Translations under genes and position numbers: made by a program | NCBI GenBank assembly: GCA_015067825.1 | Contig: SVLQ01000005.1 | Coordinates: 62,001 to 126,000 of the forward strand | Origin: Oscillospiraceae bacterium | GTDB lineage: Bacteria > Bacillota > Clostridia > Oscillospirales > QAMX01 | Direction: 5' to 3' | Length of the DNA: 64,000 nt | In this document: one piece after another, positions 1 through 8,521 of the stretch | How the letters are laid out: the number at the start of each line of letters is the position of its first letter | Numbering within the stretch: position 1 is the stretch's first letter | The notes under the pieces: model-generated | What the model saw: the letters and a program-made list of their open reading frames with translations, nothing else | Told to the model about the DNA's origin: nothing | Database searches by the model: none

Positions 1-27
1 GACAAACCGCGATAGTTTTGGTATAAA
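1..27 (+). promoter_or_regulatory. Sigma-A promoter of the first operon, -35 cut by the window edge
   Basis: GACA at 1-4 is what remains of a probable TTGACA -35 box. TATAAA at 22-27 follows after exactly 17 bp. Transcription would start near 34, ahead of the first gene at 78. Confidence 0.6.
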
Positions 28-77
28 TAAAGCAGTACTTTGCTGTATTTGACCATCGAGAAAGAGGTTGAGAGACG

Positions 78-746
78 ATGAATTTGCTGTTCCCGAAATT
101 ACCGACACCGAAAATGCATCCCGCCAACATCGGCCATGACCTTGAGCGTGACGGCGGCCCGCTGTCGGAACGCCTGTGGGCGATGTACCGCGACCGCGTT
201 CTGTGTCTGACGATGTTTGAAGGTGATTTGAAAAACGTGATGGACGACCTGTACACGGTGTTTTTGACCGGTGCGAAGATCGTCTCTGCGGCCGCCGCGC
301 CCAAAACGATGGGCCCGTGGGAGGCCGAACGCCTGAAAACGGTCAAGTTTTATATCGACCTTGCCCATTCGCTCGATCCTGAATTGATTTTTGACGTCTG
401 CCTCTCCGATCAGATGACGCCAACCGCTGCGCTCGTGCAGGTTCCGGCCGAGGCCTTTGCGGCGTTTGGTCTGCCGGTGGAAGAGCGGCCGTTTGACGCG
501 GAAAAATGCGATGACCCAACCGAACGCAAGCTTTGGCTTTATGCGCGGGCGAAGATGTACCGCGATGCCGGGTTTGAAAGCCTGACGCTGGGAGCGGATA
601 CGCCGGTGGAGGTTGTCGAGAAGCTGAAAACGATCACGCCAATCGTTTCCGTCGGTGCGATGGCGGCAGCTGCCGAAGATCCGTGTGTGACCGACCCTGT
701 GGCGATCGCTGAAAAGTGGATCGCGCAGAAGCAAAAAGAGCAGTAA
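78..746 (+). CDS. Uncharacterised protein, short paralogue of the next gene
   Basis: I do not recognise this 222-residue family. The ATG at 78 follows a weak AGAGG-like site. The protein has no signal peptide or membrane segment. Residues 1 to about 180 align by eye with the N-terminal part of the next protein: both start MN, share a FP-LP-HPA pattern, a TGAK motif near residue 65, an AFGL-EER stretch, and LW-Y-RA before GFE. After that the larger protein continues for about 200 residues, while this one ends in a short Lys/Gln-rich tail. It looks like a truncated or regulatory version of its neighbour, perhaps a partner subunit. It is first in a tight three-gene operon. Function is unknown; a (beta/alpha)-barrel sugar-processing fold is only a guess. 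Confidence 0.8.
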   Translation: MNLLFPKLPTPKMHPANIGHDLERDGGPLSERLWAMYRDRVLCLTMFEGDLKNVMDDLYTVFLTGAKIVSAAAAPKTMGPWEAERLKTVKFYIDLAHSLDPELIFDVCLSDQMTPTAALVQVPAEAFAAFGLPVEERPFDAEKCDDPTERKLWLYARAKMYRDAGFESLTLGADTPVEVVEKLKTITPIVSVGAMAAAAEDPCVTDPVAIAEKWIAQKQKEQ

Positions 747-760
747 GGAGGGCTTTTTCG

Positions 761-2041
761 ATGAATCCGATGTTTCCCGATCTTCCCGATTGTGACAAAC
801 ACCCTGCCACCGTCGGCATGGATTTCCATTTTGATCAAAACGGCATTTCCGAAGAAGTGCTCCGCAACTATCTCTCCCGTGCCCAAAACTGCAACGTGTT
901 TAACGATCCCGAAATCACCGAAGAAGACCTGCGGATGCTGTTTACGACCGGCGCAAAGATGTGGAGCAGGGCGTACACGCCGTGGAAAATGACCGGTGCG
1001 GAATACAAGAGCTTTGACTGGATGCGCAAAACGATGGCGGCGGTACACGAAGCCGATCCGGATATCGTGTTTGAAAACTGTATTTTCGAGACCGCCTACA
1101 GAAGCGTCGAAGAGATCGCGATCCCGCCGGAAACGTTCCGTGCGTTCGGTCTGGAGCCCGAAGAACGCAATTTCTCGTACGAGGCGATGTGTTTCCCGGA
1201 CGGCCGCTTCCTCGGTTGGTGGGGGCCGGACACCAGCGTGCCGGATATCACCCAACTCGAAACGCAGCTTTGGTTCTACCATCGCGCGTGCTTGTTTATC
1301 GATCTGGGCTTTGAATGCATCCACTTCGGGCAGATGATGCTCGTTTGCAAGGACGACGTGGGTTTTGTGATCTTCGACCGGATCATCCGCATGATCCGCG
1401 ATTACGCCCGCGACCATGCCCGCCGCGGCTGGATTTTGGTCAACGCGCATATCTACGACGACCGCGTTGGCAACACCGACCGCTTGATCTGCGATTTCCA
1501 TATTTCGCCGACGCGCGGCCTGCCGCCGATCGGCTCGGTCGCGCATAAGCCGACCGAATACGCGCAGGAGATCGAGCTGCTGGCCGGACATTTTGATGCG
1601 ATCTATCTCGACAGCGTCGGCGGCGTGACGCCGAGCGGCTGGCGCACCTCGTCGTTGCCGTATCTGATCGAGCTCGACAACGCCGGCGGCTTTGAGGAAA
1701 ACGAATGGCTGGATGCGCCGTGCTGGCCCAAGCAGACCGAATGGTACAAAGGCGGCTGGTGGGGCTACGACGAGATCGGTTGGTTTGCAATCCAACCGGG
1801 CGACTACCGCCGGAAATGGCTGCGTTACGCATGGCATTGGATCAAGAACATCGACGGCTTCGGCTATTGCCAGATGCCGGGCCACCGTCCGGCAGTCGGC
1901 TATGCCGGCCCGAACGGCGAACTGTGCAACGAAGTGCAGTACCTCGCGCACCGCGTCGGCGACGTGGAGACGATGGCGCAGATCTGGCTGGAGGACCACG
2001 CGGAGTGGGAGAGATCCCGGAAACAGGGGGCAGAAAAATGA
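761..2041 (+). CDS. Uncharacterised protein, putative TIM-barrel enzyme (URO-D-like or sugar-active)
   Basis: The protein has 426 residues. I chose the ATG at 761 because an AAGGAGG site at 745-751 sits at ideal distance; an upstream alternative start lies inside the previous gene. The sequence is cytosolic and rich in Trp, Tyr and acidic residues (WWGPD, GGWWGYDEIGW), as in many carbohydrate-active barrels. A central HISPTRGLPP stretch and AIYLDSVGGVTP look like beta-strand ends of an alpha/beta barrel. The N-terminal part is paralogous to the preceding gene. The stop codon overlaps the next start (ATGA at 2038-2041), so the three genes are probably translated together. A uroporphyrinogen decarboxylase-like fold is possible but not shown; I assign no reaction. 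Confidence 0.8.
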   Translation: MNPMFPDLPDCDKHPATVGMDFHFDQNGISEEVLRNYLSRAQNCNVFNDPEITEEDLRMLFTTGAKMWSRAYTPWKMTGAEYKSFDWMRKTMAAVHEADPDIVFENCIFETAYRSVEEIAIPPETFRAFGLEPEERNFSYEAMCFPDGRFLGWWGPDTSVPDITQLETQLWFYHRACLFIDLGFECIHFGQMMLVCKDDVGFVIFDRIIRMIRDYARDHARRGWILVNAHIYDDRVGNTDRLICDFHISPTRGLPPIGSVAHKPTEYAQEIELLAGHFDAIYLDSVGGVTPSGWRTSSLPYLIELDNAGGFEENEWLDAPCWPKQTEWYKGGWWGYDEIGWFAIQPGDYRRKWLRYAWHWIKNIDGFGYCQMPGHRPAVGYAGPNGELCNEVQYLAHRVGDVETMAQIWLEDHAEWERSRKQGAEK

Positions 2042-3537
2042 AGGTTCTGAATATCATGAATTTCGTGCGGCAGAGCGAGCCGCGCGATGCCAAGGTCGAC
2101 AAGATCCTTTTTGATACGACCAAGGGTCAATTGGCGATGGTCAAGGAGATGGACGTCGAGAACACCTTTCTGCTGCAGTATGATGCGCTTTGCGATGAAA
2201 GATACGTCGAGCTTTTCAAACGCGAAAAGACCGACAAGATCGAGCTCGGCCTTTGGTATGAGGTCGTCGCCGATCTGACCGACGCGGTCGGGATGGAATA
2301 CAAGAGCGAATACGGCTGGCGCTGGGACTGGCACATTCAGCCGGGATTCCCGATGTCCTACACCGTGCCGGAACGCGAGATCTTAATCGACGAAGCGATG
2401 CGCAAGTTCAAAGAAGTGTTCGGCTATTATCCCAAGACCGTCGGCAGCTGGGTCACCGATACTCATACGCTGAACCACCTCGCCGAGCACTATGAGATCA
2501 GCGCCTTCTGCAACTGCCGCGATCAGGTCAATACCGACGCCTATACGCTCATCGGCGGTTACTACAACCAGGCCTACTACCCGTCGAAGGCCAATATGTT
2601 TACGCCGGCTCGCTCGGCTGCTACGCAGATGGGGGTTCCGATGTTCCGTTTGCTCGGCCCTGATCCGATCCATAACTACGACTGGGACAAGTATATCTGC
2701 AAGAAAGAAGATCTGGATTTCGGGACCTACACGATGGAAGTCGTGGGAATGGGAAAGGATCCGAAGCTGATGGATTGGATGTACCGCAGCTACTACGAAA
2801 ACGAATCGATGAACTTTGCCTACGCGCAGATCGGACAGGAAAACAGCTTCGGCTACCACGATTTGGTGACGCCTGTCAGAATGCAGATCGAGAAGGCGCA
2901 GAAGCTCGAAGACGTGCAGATCCTGAAAATGTGCGATACGGGCGAGGCATTTAAACAGAAGTTTGCCGAAACGCCGGTGACGAGCCTTGTTGCGCTCGAC
3001 AACTGGGACAACGTGGAGATCGAATCGGTCTACTACAACTGCAAAAACTACTCCGCCAACATTTTTCGCTACGACGGCCGTGTCTTCCTGCGGGCGCTGT
3101 ATCTCTTCGACGATACGATCGCCGATCCGTACGCCGACCGTGTTTGCACGACGTTTGACGCAAAATACGAGAACCAGCCGGTGGCCGACAGCGTGATCTG
3201 GGGGCGCGGCGAGGAATTCTGCGGCATTTACCTCGATTTCATCGGCGGAAAGCTTTCGACCGAAAAGCTCTCGGAGACCGAACTGAAGGTTCTCTGGGAT
3301 GAAAAATGGGCGATCTTTGACGAAAACGGCATTACGGTCAAGGATTGCGCGGCGCGCATCTATCCGGGCAAGACCGAGGCGAAGATTTGGTTCGATGCCG
3401 ATCGCGTGCACTATACCTACCGCGGCCATCGCTACGCGATTTGCGTCGAAAACGGCACGATCCGCCAAAGCGGCCCGCGCATTGCCATCGAGCCGACCGC
3501 CGAAACGATGCGCCTGACCCTCGTTTTGGAGCCGTAA
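2038..3537 (+). CDS. Uncharacterised protein, NodB/GH57-like deacetylase-type barrel suspected
   Basis: The protein has 499 residues and starts at the ATG overlapping the previous stop. Residues 1-110 give a compact start (LYEVV-like motif GLWYEVVADL and YGWRWDWH). Residues 110-250 contain WVTDTHTLNHLAEHY and FCNCRDQ, which resemble the His/Asp metal region of polysaccharide deacetylase or GH57/GH38-type (beta/alpha) barrels. The C-terminal 150 residues look like a beta-rich accessory domain. There is no signal peptide, so it acts inside the cell. It is last in the operon and is followed by a strong terminator. The context with two other unassigned enzymes suggests a small catabolic or cofactor pathway. 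Family assignment is tentative. Confidence 0.8.
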   Translation: MKVLNIMNFVRQSEPRDAKVDKILFDTTKGQLAMVKEMDVENTFLLQYDALCDERYVELFKREKTDKIELGLWYEVVADLTDAVGMEYKSEYGWRWDWHIQPGFPMSYTVPEREILIDEAMRKFKEVFGYYPKTVGSWVTDTHTLNHLAEHYEISAFCNCRDQVNTDAYTLIGGYYNQAYYPSKANMFTPARSAATQMGVPMFRLLGPDPIHNYDWDKYICKKEDLDFGTYTMEVVGMGKDPKLMDWMYRSYYENESMNFAYAQIGQENSFGYHDLVTPVRMQIEKAQKLEDVQILKMCDTGEAFKQKFAETPVTSLVALDNWDNVEIESVYYNCKNYSANIFRYDGRVFLRALYLFDDTIADPYADRVCTTFDAKYENQPVADSVIWGRGEEFCGIYLDFIGGKLSTEKLSETELKVLWDEKWAIFDENGITVKDCAARIYPGKTEAKIWFDADRVHYTYRGHRYAICVENGTIRQSGPRIAIEPTAETMRLTLVLEP

Positions 3538-3550
3538 CAACTGAAAAAAA

Positions 3551-3583
3551 GACCGTTTCTCCGGTGAGAAACGGTCTTTTTTT
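3551..3583. terminator. Bidirectional intrinsic terminator
   Basis: A 10-bp perfect stem (3551-3560 with 3567-3576) is followed by a T-run; an A-run precedes it. It ends the first operon on the plus strand and the XRE regulator gene on the minus strand. Confidence 0.9.
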
Positions 3584-3585
3584 GC

Positions 3586-4338
3586 TTATTCTGCGAGGAT
3601 CTTGTGGATCTGCTCCAACTTTCTGTCCCAATCTCCGGCCGTGTCGGTTTCGGCGAGGGCGGAGAGGTGGAGCTCGATACAGTAGGCGAGCGGGGCGAGG
3701 GCACCTTGGGCGTGGGTACGTTTTTCTTTGCCCTTGTGCAAAAGAACCATGGCGTTTTCGCGCGATTTATAGAGATTCGGGAGCTTTTCGGCAGCTTCCA
3801 GTGCTTTTTCGTGTTCGCCGAGGCGCTCGTAGGCAAAGCAGATATTATAGAGTGTCGCGCTGCGAACCTCGGAATCCTCACCGCGTAAGATCTGCTCCTG
3901 CAGCATCACCGATTCGCGCAGGTTCGCCTCTTTTTCGGTGTCCGTTCCGTCCAACCGTTCAAGCGTGGTGGAGAGCTGTACCAAAAGCAGCGCGTCGTTG
4001 GGCCAGCGCTTGAGCGCCGAGCGCATCAGCGCGGCGTTTTTGCGGTGCAGGGCGTCGTCGCTTGTTTCCTTGGCGAGTCGGTGCTGCTCGGCCCAGCATT
4101 GGTTGATCGCGTCGTAGTCTTTGCGGTCGGCGAGCCCGGCGGTACCGAGCAGCTCGTCGACGGTGATCTGAAAATAGGCGGCGAGGGTTGGCAGCATCGT
4201 GATGTCCGGATAGCCGTCGCCGCGCTCCCATTTGGAGATCGCCTGATAGGAGATGCCCAGATGCGCGGCCACTTCTTCCTGTGTCAGCCCCTTGGCCCGG
4301 CGGCAAGCTTTGAGAGTTTCGTTGATCGTTAATTTCAT
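3586..4338 (-). CDS. XRE-family transcriptional regulator with TPR-like C-terminus
   Basis: A 250-residue DNA-binding regulator. Residues 4-60 form a Cro/CI-type helix-turn-helix: the recognition helix lies in GISYQAISKWERG, followed by YPDITMLPTLAAYF, typical of the Firmicutes XRE group. From residue 75 on, the protein is helical and resembles TPR repeats, a layout often used to sense peptides or to dimerise. The ATG is preceded by AGGAGG. It is transcribed alone from its own promoter (4379-4407) and diverges from the SLH gene, so regulation of that gene is possible but unproven. No ligand can be inferred. Confidence 0.92.
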   Translation of the reverse strand: MKLTINETLKACRRAKGLTQEEVAAHLGISYQAISKWERGDGYPDITMLPTLAAYFQITVDELLGTAGLADRKDYDAINQCWAEQHRLAKETSDDALHRKNAALMRSALKRWPNDALLLVQLSTTLERLDGTDTEKEANLRESVMLQEQILRGEDSEVRSATLYNICFAYERLGEHEKALEAAEKLPNLYKSRENAMVLLHKGKEKRTHAQGALAPLAYCIELHLSALAETDTAGDWDRKLEQIHKILAE

Positions 4339-4378
4339 CGGATCGTCCTCCTGTTATTTCGTTTGTGGCCACGGTGTT

Positions 4379-4407
4379 ATGATACCATAAGCGAAGCGGA
4401 AAGACAA
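4379..4407 (-). promoter_or_regulatory. Sigma-A promoter of the XRE regulator gene
   Basis: On the minus strand, -35 TTGTCT (4402-4407) and -10 TATCAT (4379-4384) are 17 bp apart, about 40 bp before the start codon. Confidence 0.6.
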
Positions 4408-4472
4408 TAACGGCGTTGTGGAAAGCTTGCAACGAACCGTAGAAAAATTCTCCGAAACAGCTTACCGAACAA

Positions 4473-4526
4473 TTTGAAAAGTTTACAACGCGGAAATTGA
4501 AAACGGAAGGGGAATATGCTATAATA
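4473..4526 (+). repeat. 54-bp direct repeat, copy 1, carrying a promoter
   Basis: This 54-bp block is identical to 7494-7547. It contains -35 TTGAAA at 4497-4502 and an extended -10 TGCTATAAT with TATAAT at 4520-4525, spacer 17 bp. It drives the SLH protein gene. Confidence 0.95.
4497..4525 (+). promoter_or_regulatory. Promoter of the SLH-domain gene
   Basis: TTGAAA, 17 bp, TATAAT with the TG extension. It is the same promoter, base for base, as the one before the acpS-alr operon at 7518-7546. Confidence 0.8.
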
Positions 4527-4569
4527 ATGGCAAAAGTGGGAGTTTACGGTATTTTGGGGAGGGATCTGC

Positions 4570-7440
4570 GTGAAACGGTGGATCAGTGTTTTGTTGGTCA
4601 TGGCGATGCTGGTCGGCATGATGCCGGCGATGGCGGCCGATGCGGCAGTGCCGTCGCTGACGAATTTTAAAACGGTGCAGCGCTACGACGGCTCGTTTGC
4701 CGACGTTGTGGCTGGGTCGTGGTACGAGGCGGATGTGGAGCGGGCATTTGAACTGGGACTCTTGAAGGGACGGAGCGCGACGAGCTTTGCGCCCAACGGC
4801 GAGATCCAAATTTCCGAAGCGCTGACGTTTGCCTGCCGCCTGCATAGCATCTACCATACCAGCTCGGCCGATTTTGTGCAGGGTTCGCCTTGGTATCGGG
4901 TTTACGTTGATTACGCGGTCGAAAACGGCATCATCGGCGCAAACGAATACGTCGACTATACCGCTGCTGCGACGCGGGCGCAGTTTGCGCAGATTTTCGC
5001 CAAGGTTCTGCCCGATGCGGCGATGCCGTATATCAATAACGTTGCTTACGGCTATATCCCGGATCTGACCGCCGACATGGCGTGCTATGAAGCCGCGTAC
5101 CATCTCTACCGCGCCGGGATTTTGCATGGGCGCGACGCAACGGGAACGTTCAAACCCGAAACGCATATCACCCGCGCGGAGATCGCCGCGATTGTCACGC
5201 GCATGACCGATATCGGCGCGAGAAAACTGATCGACTCCGACGGCCCATTCGATGGATTTGAGAAATATATAGAAGCGCTGGGGATTTCCACCGAAAAGAG
5301 CGGACAGAAGACGATCTCGGGCAGAGAAATGACGCAGCTGCTCGACAAGCTCGTCGCCTACGCCGCACCGGAAAAACTGGCGGAATGGCAGACGAAGTAC
5401 CCGGTTTTGCGTGCGAGCGAGATGGCGCTGAAACGCATCGATGTCCTTGCGGCGGTGTTTTTAGCGGGACAGCATATCGGTGGAACATATGCGTATATGA
5501 TGCCGCACGTTGACCACAACAACAGTGAAATCCGGGCGCTTGCCGAGCTGGAAGAGTGTGCAACGTGGGAACTCTTTGGCGATGTTCCGAATTTTAAGAT
5601 CAGCGATTATGGCGAAGATCATTTTGGTGTTGCTTCTCATATTTACAATGTAGGTCGAACCTGTACGGTGGATGGTTCCCGCATTATGAGCTATGATGCA
5701 GAAAACAACTCGTTCCATCTGCAGAACACGGCTTCCGGTTCCGATGGGCTGCTTGCGCTTCTGCGTGCGGTTTCCATTGCGGAAACCGAGTATGATGTGG
5801 CTGCCGATTCTGCCGCTGCAACAACGCCCAGCGGTGTACTGACGAAGCTGCATATGGCAAAAGCAAACGCGAATCCCGTTGTGACATCCGAGGATCATCC
5901 GCGCTGGACGGGATTTGTCCTCGGTTACGGTTATATCGGCGAGGTCGGAACGTCTGCAAGGGAAATTGAACTCTCTGCGGAGTGGGGATTCAACTCCGCC
6001 AGGGTGATGATGAACTATAAAACTCTGTTTTCTGACGACACCGGAACGGCTGACCTTGCGAAACTCATAGAGCTTGACAAGCTCGTCGCCGCCGCTATTG
6101 AAAATGATGTTCACCTCAATATCTGTTTCAACACTGTCCCTGGGCGCATCTCTTATTTGAGTGAAGACTATGTACCCACCGGCGACTTTGATCTGTTTAT
6201 CAATCCCGAAAAGCAGGAGCAGGCGCTGCGTATTTTCAAAACAATTGCCGCCCGTTATAGGGATATCCCAAACTATAACCTGTCGATTACGCCGCTCTGG
6301 GAACCTCTCAATAAGAATCTTAGCACCGGTCAGCCCGCTCCTGATTATACACCGGAGGACTCGGCTATGTTCCTTGGCAGGGCGATCGACACCATCCGGG
6401 CAGAGGATTCCGACCGCCTCGTCATTTACGAAGCAACAGCAAATAACCCTTATGACGCCATCAAAGAGGAAAGCACTCCCGCTAAGACTGTTGCAGATGC
6501 GAGAGGAAATACTATCATCTCCTACAACGCGTGTGAAGGGACTTATGTCTACGCTTGCATGACCATGACCGAGGGCAAGCATATCGACGATATGAATAGC
6601 AGTATGTATGTTCCGAGCTATCCGAACTATATTTACTGGCTCGCTTCTCACTTGGAAAGCGGCGAAAAAATTACGTTGAACGGACTGCTGCCGGAGGGCA
6701 CAGAGGTGGAACTGTATCTTGCGGCCAGCGGAGGCGGTACGATCAACCTCAGCGTGGATGGTACGAGCATTTACAGTGAGCGCCTGCCGAACAAGAGATA
6801 TGAAGTTGGGGAATACCTTTCCAGTCACTATGAATACGCGGAAAGCGACAAATGTATCCGTGTTACCCTTGCGCATGACACGGATGAGATCGTCATCTCC
6901 ACGAAAGGCGGTATGGTGGATATCTGCGGCATCTATCTCACACTGCCTGAAGAATATGCTGTGGAACGCTGGTACTACGTGCAGGCCTATGATGTGCATT
7001 TGGGCAATGAAGAAGAATCCGGTGTTGTGAAAAGAAAGACCTCCGGTATAATGATTTGCCCTAACAGCTACGAGGGAGAGGCCAGAACAGTGACGATACA
7101 CGATGACCTCACCTATTCCACCGAAAGCCTCAAGGAGGAAGCATCCACGAGAACCGTCAACGAATGGGCTCGAATGATAAACGAGTTCGACGGCAACTGC
7201 ATTATCCGCTTTGAACGCGGCACCTTCAGTGGGACGACATGGGAGTCGCTGCAGGCATACTACGAGGATCTGCTGGAAAGTTACGATCAATACGGCTATA
7301 GCTGGTGGTCGAACGACTGGTGGGAGATTACCAACAAAACCGGTACGATTGCCGAAGTAGAATACGTCGAATACGCCGGCTACGAAAACTTCAATCTCGA
7401 GCTTTTGCAGCTTCTGCAAAAGTATCAAAGCAAGGACTAA
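4570..7440 (+). CDS. SLH-domain surface protein with glycosidase-like (clan GH-A) domain
   Basis: A 956-residue secreted, wall-bound protein. The GTG at 4570 follows a GGGAGGG site. Residues 1-25 are a signal peptide ending near AMAADA. Three S-layer homology domains follow (about 38-95, 100-150 and 160-215), which normally bind pyruvylated secondary wall polymer. Residues 220-430 are a mixed linker region. Residues 430-650 look like a GH5-type barrel: WGFNSARVMM, then LWEPLNK at 576-582 where the family usually has an NEP acid/base motif, so the Asn is replaced by Trp. A jelly-roll-like segment (about 690-800) and a second short region end the protein. Base composition changes near 5480: the SLH part is GC-rich like its neighbours, the remainder less so. 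Substrate is unknown, probably a plant glycan. Confidence 0.85.
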   Translation: MKRWISVLLVMAMLVGMMPAMAADAAVPSLTNFKTVQRYDGSFADVVAGSWYEADVERAFELGLLKGRSATSFAPNGEIQISEALTFACRLHSIYHTSSADFVQGSPWYRVYVDYAVENGIIGANEYVDYTAAATRAQFAQIFAKVLPDAAMPYINNVAYGYIPDLTADMACYEAAYHLYRAGILHGRDATGTFKPETHITRAEIAAIVTRMTDIGARKLIDSDGPFDGFEKYIEALGISTEKSGQKTISGREMTQLLDKLVAYAAPEKLAEWQTKYPVLRASEMALKRIDVLAAVFLAGQHIGGTYAYMMPHVDHNNSEIRALAELEECATWELFGDVPNFKISDYGEDHFGVASHIYNVGRTCTVDGSRIMSYDAENNSFHLQNTASGSDGLLALLRAVSIAETEYDVAADSAAATTPSGVLTKLHMAKANANPVVTSEDHPRWTGFVLGYGYIGEVGTSAREIELSAEWGFNSARVMMNYKTLFSDDTGTADLAKLIELDKLVAAAIENDVHLNICFNTVPGRISYLSEDYVPTGDFDLFINPEKQEQALRIFKTIAARYRDIPNYNLSITPLWEPLNKNLSTGQPAPDYTPEDSAMFLGRAIDTIRAEDSDRLVIYEATANNPYDAIKEESTPAKTVADARGNTIISYNACEGTYVYACMTMTEGKHIDDMNSSMYVPSYPNYIYWLASHLESGEKITLNGLLPEGTEVELYLAASGGGTINLSVDGTSIYSERLPNKRYEVGEYLSSHYEYAESDKCIRVTLAHDTDEIVISTKGGMVDICGIYLTLPEEYAVERWYYVQAYDVHLGNEEESGVVKRKTSGIMICPNSYEGEARTVTIHDDLTYSTESLKEEASTRTVNEWARMINEFDGNCIIRFERGTFSGTTWESLQAYYEDLLESYDQYGYSWWSNDWWEITNKTGTIAEVEYVEYAGYENFNLELLQLLQKYQSKD

Positions 7441-7453
7441 TGGAAAAACTTTA

Positions 7454-7496
7454 CCGCGGGCACTTTGTATTTTGCGAAGTGCCCGCGGCTCTTTTT
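7454..7496 (+). terminator. Intrinsic terminator of the SLH gene
   Basis: A 12-bp perfect GC-rich stem (7454-7465 with 7477-7488) is followed by CTCTTTTT. The last three Ts are the first bases of repeat copy 2. Confidence 0.9.
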
Positions 7497-7547
7497 GAAA
7501 AGTTTACAACGCGGAAATTGAAAACGGAAGGGGAATATGCTATAATA
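7494..7547 (+). repeat. 54-bp direct repeat, copy 2, carrying a promoter
   Basis: Identical to 4473-4526. The two copies bracket the SLH gene and its terminator, so one promoter appears to have been duplicated around that gene. Confidence 0.95.
7518..7546 (+). promoter_or_regulatory. Promoter of the DUF6106-acpS-nnrD-alr operon
   Basis: TTGAAA at 7518-7523, a 17-bp spacer, and extended -10 TATAAT at 7541-7546. No other promoter or terminator is evident before 12131. Confidence 0.8.
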
Positions 7548-7603
7548 TAAGAGTAGAAATATATCGCGGCTAAGAGTCGCGTGAAAAGTGACAGGTGAGA
7601 AGT

Positions 7604-8107
7604 ATGGGAGACATTTTTAACGAAAAACTGATCCGCAAGCTGCCCAGCGGCAAGGATCTGATCCTCAAGGGTGCGATCGGCTTTGCGGCGATCGTAATTA
7701 TGACGGCGGCGATCATGTTCGTCGGGCTGATGAGCATTCCCGTTGTGCTGACGGTCGGTGTCTGCGTGTATTTCGCCTACAAGCAGTTTGAGGTGGAGTA
7801 CGAGTACATTCTCACCAACGACGAGCTCGACGTGGACAAGATCATTGCCCGCGAACGCCGCAAGAGTGTGATCTCGGTCGACGTCCGCAGCTTCGAGATC
7901 TTCGCGCCGGTCAAGGACGAATACAAGCGCGAAATGGAAAACCCGGAGATCGTGCAAAAGATCGATGCCTCCAGCAGCGTGAAGTCGACGAAACGCTGGT
8001 TTGCTGTGTTCGACTACGAAGAAAAGCGCACGCTGCTCGTGTTTGAACCGGGCAAAAAAATGCGCGCGAGCATCCGGATGCTCATTCCGCGGGCTTACAA
8101 AGAATAA
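7604..8107 (+). CDS. DUF6106-like membrane-associated protein
   Basis: A 167-residue protein. I chose the ATG at 7604, with AGGTGAG five bases upstream, over the in-frame GTG at 7595. Residues 20-60 form two adjacent hydrophobic helices (GAIGFAAIVIMTAAIMFVGL and the VVLTVGVCVYFAY stretch), then a cytosolic part with FEVEYEYILTNDELDVDKI and a KRWFAVFDYEEKR segment. This layout matches a small family common in Clostridia that I recall as DUF6106; its function is unknown. It is the first gene of an operon with acpS, nnrD and alr, hinting at an envelope role. Confidence 0.8.
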   Translation: MGDIFNEKLIRKLPSGKDLILKGAIGFAAIVIMTAAIMFVGLMSIPVVLTVGVCVYFAYKQFEVEYEYILTNDELDVDKIIARERRKSVISVDVRSFEIFAPVKDEYKREMENPEIVQKIDASSSVKSTKRWFAVFDYEEKRTLLVFEPGKKMRASIRMLIPRAYKE

Positions 8108-8128
8108 AGCGGCAGCGAAAGGGCGTGG

Positions 8129-8521
8129 TTGGCCGTGTTTTTGACGGTCGGAACCGATATTGAAGAAATCAAGCGTTTTGAACGCGTGATCGAGAACAAA
8201 CGCATGATGAAGCGCTGTTTTTCCGAACGCGAGCGGGCGTATTTTGAGGCGCGCGGTAAAGGCGCGGCCGAGAGTGCGTGCGCGGCGTTTTGCGCGAAGG
8301 AAGCTTTCGGCAAGGCGGTCGGATCGGGGATCTCGGTGGCCACACTGACCGAGATCGAGATCCTGCACGGTGAAAACGGCCAGCCGTATATCGAACTGAA
8401 CGGCAAGCTCAAGGAGCTCTACGGCGAGCTGACGCTTTCCGTTTCGCTCTCGCACACCGAGAGCTACGCGGTGGCAACGGTGCTTGCCTACCGTCAGACC
8501 GAAGCGGAGGCGGAGGCATGA
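8129..8521 (+). CDS. acpS: Holo-[acyl-carrier-protein] synthase
   Basis: Transfers 4'-phosphopantetheine from coenzyme A to apo-acyl carrier protein, needed for fatty acid synthesis in the cytosol. The 130 residues are the normal AcpS length. GTDIEEIKRFERV near the start supplies the Mg-binding Asp; FCAKEAFGKAVG supplies the second acidic residue and Lys; SLSHTESYAVA is the conserved C-terminal motif. The start is TTG at 8129 behind AAAGGG, or GTG at 8135 two codons later; the site spacing does not settle it. The stop overlaps the nnrD start (ATGA), implying coupled translation. Confidence 0.95.
   Translation: MAVFLTVGTDIEEIKRFERVIENKRMMKRCFSERERAYFEARGKGAAESACAAFCAKEAFGKAVGSGISVATLTEIEILHGENGQPYIELNGKLKELYGELTLSVSLSHTESYAVATVLAYRQTEAEAEA

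Noticed and set aside
1705..2037. N-terminal extension of the third gene of the first operon
   Set aside because: The upstream part is the out-of-frame shadow of gene 2; the ATGA overlap at 2038 is the natural start.
5461..7428. Long minus-strand open frame opposite the SLH gene
   Set aside because: It has no Shine-Dalgarno site and no recognisable motif; the plus strand has a signal peptide, SLH domains and promoter. It is an antisense shadow.
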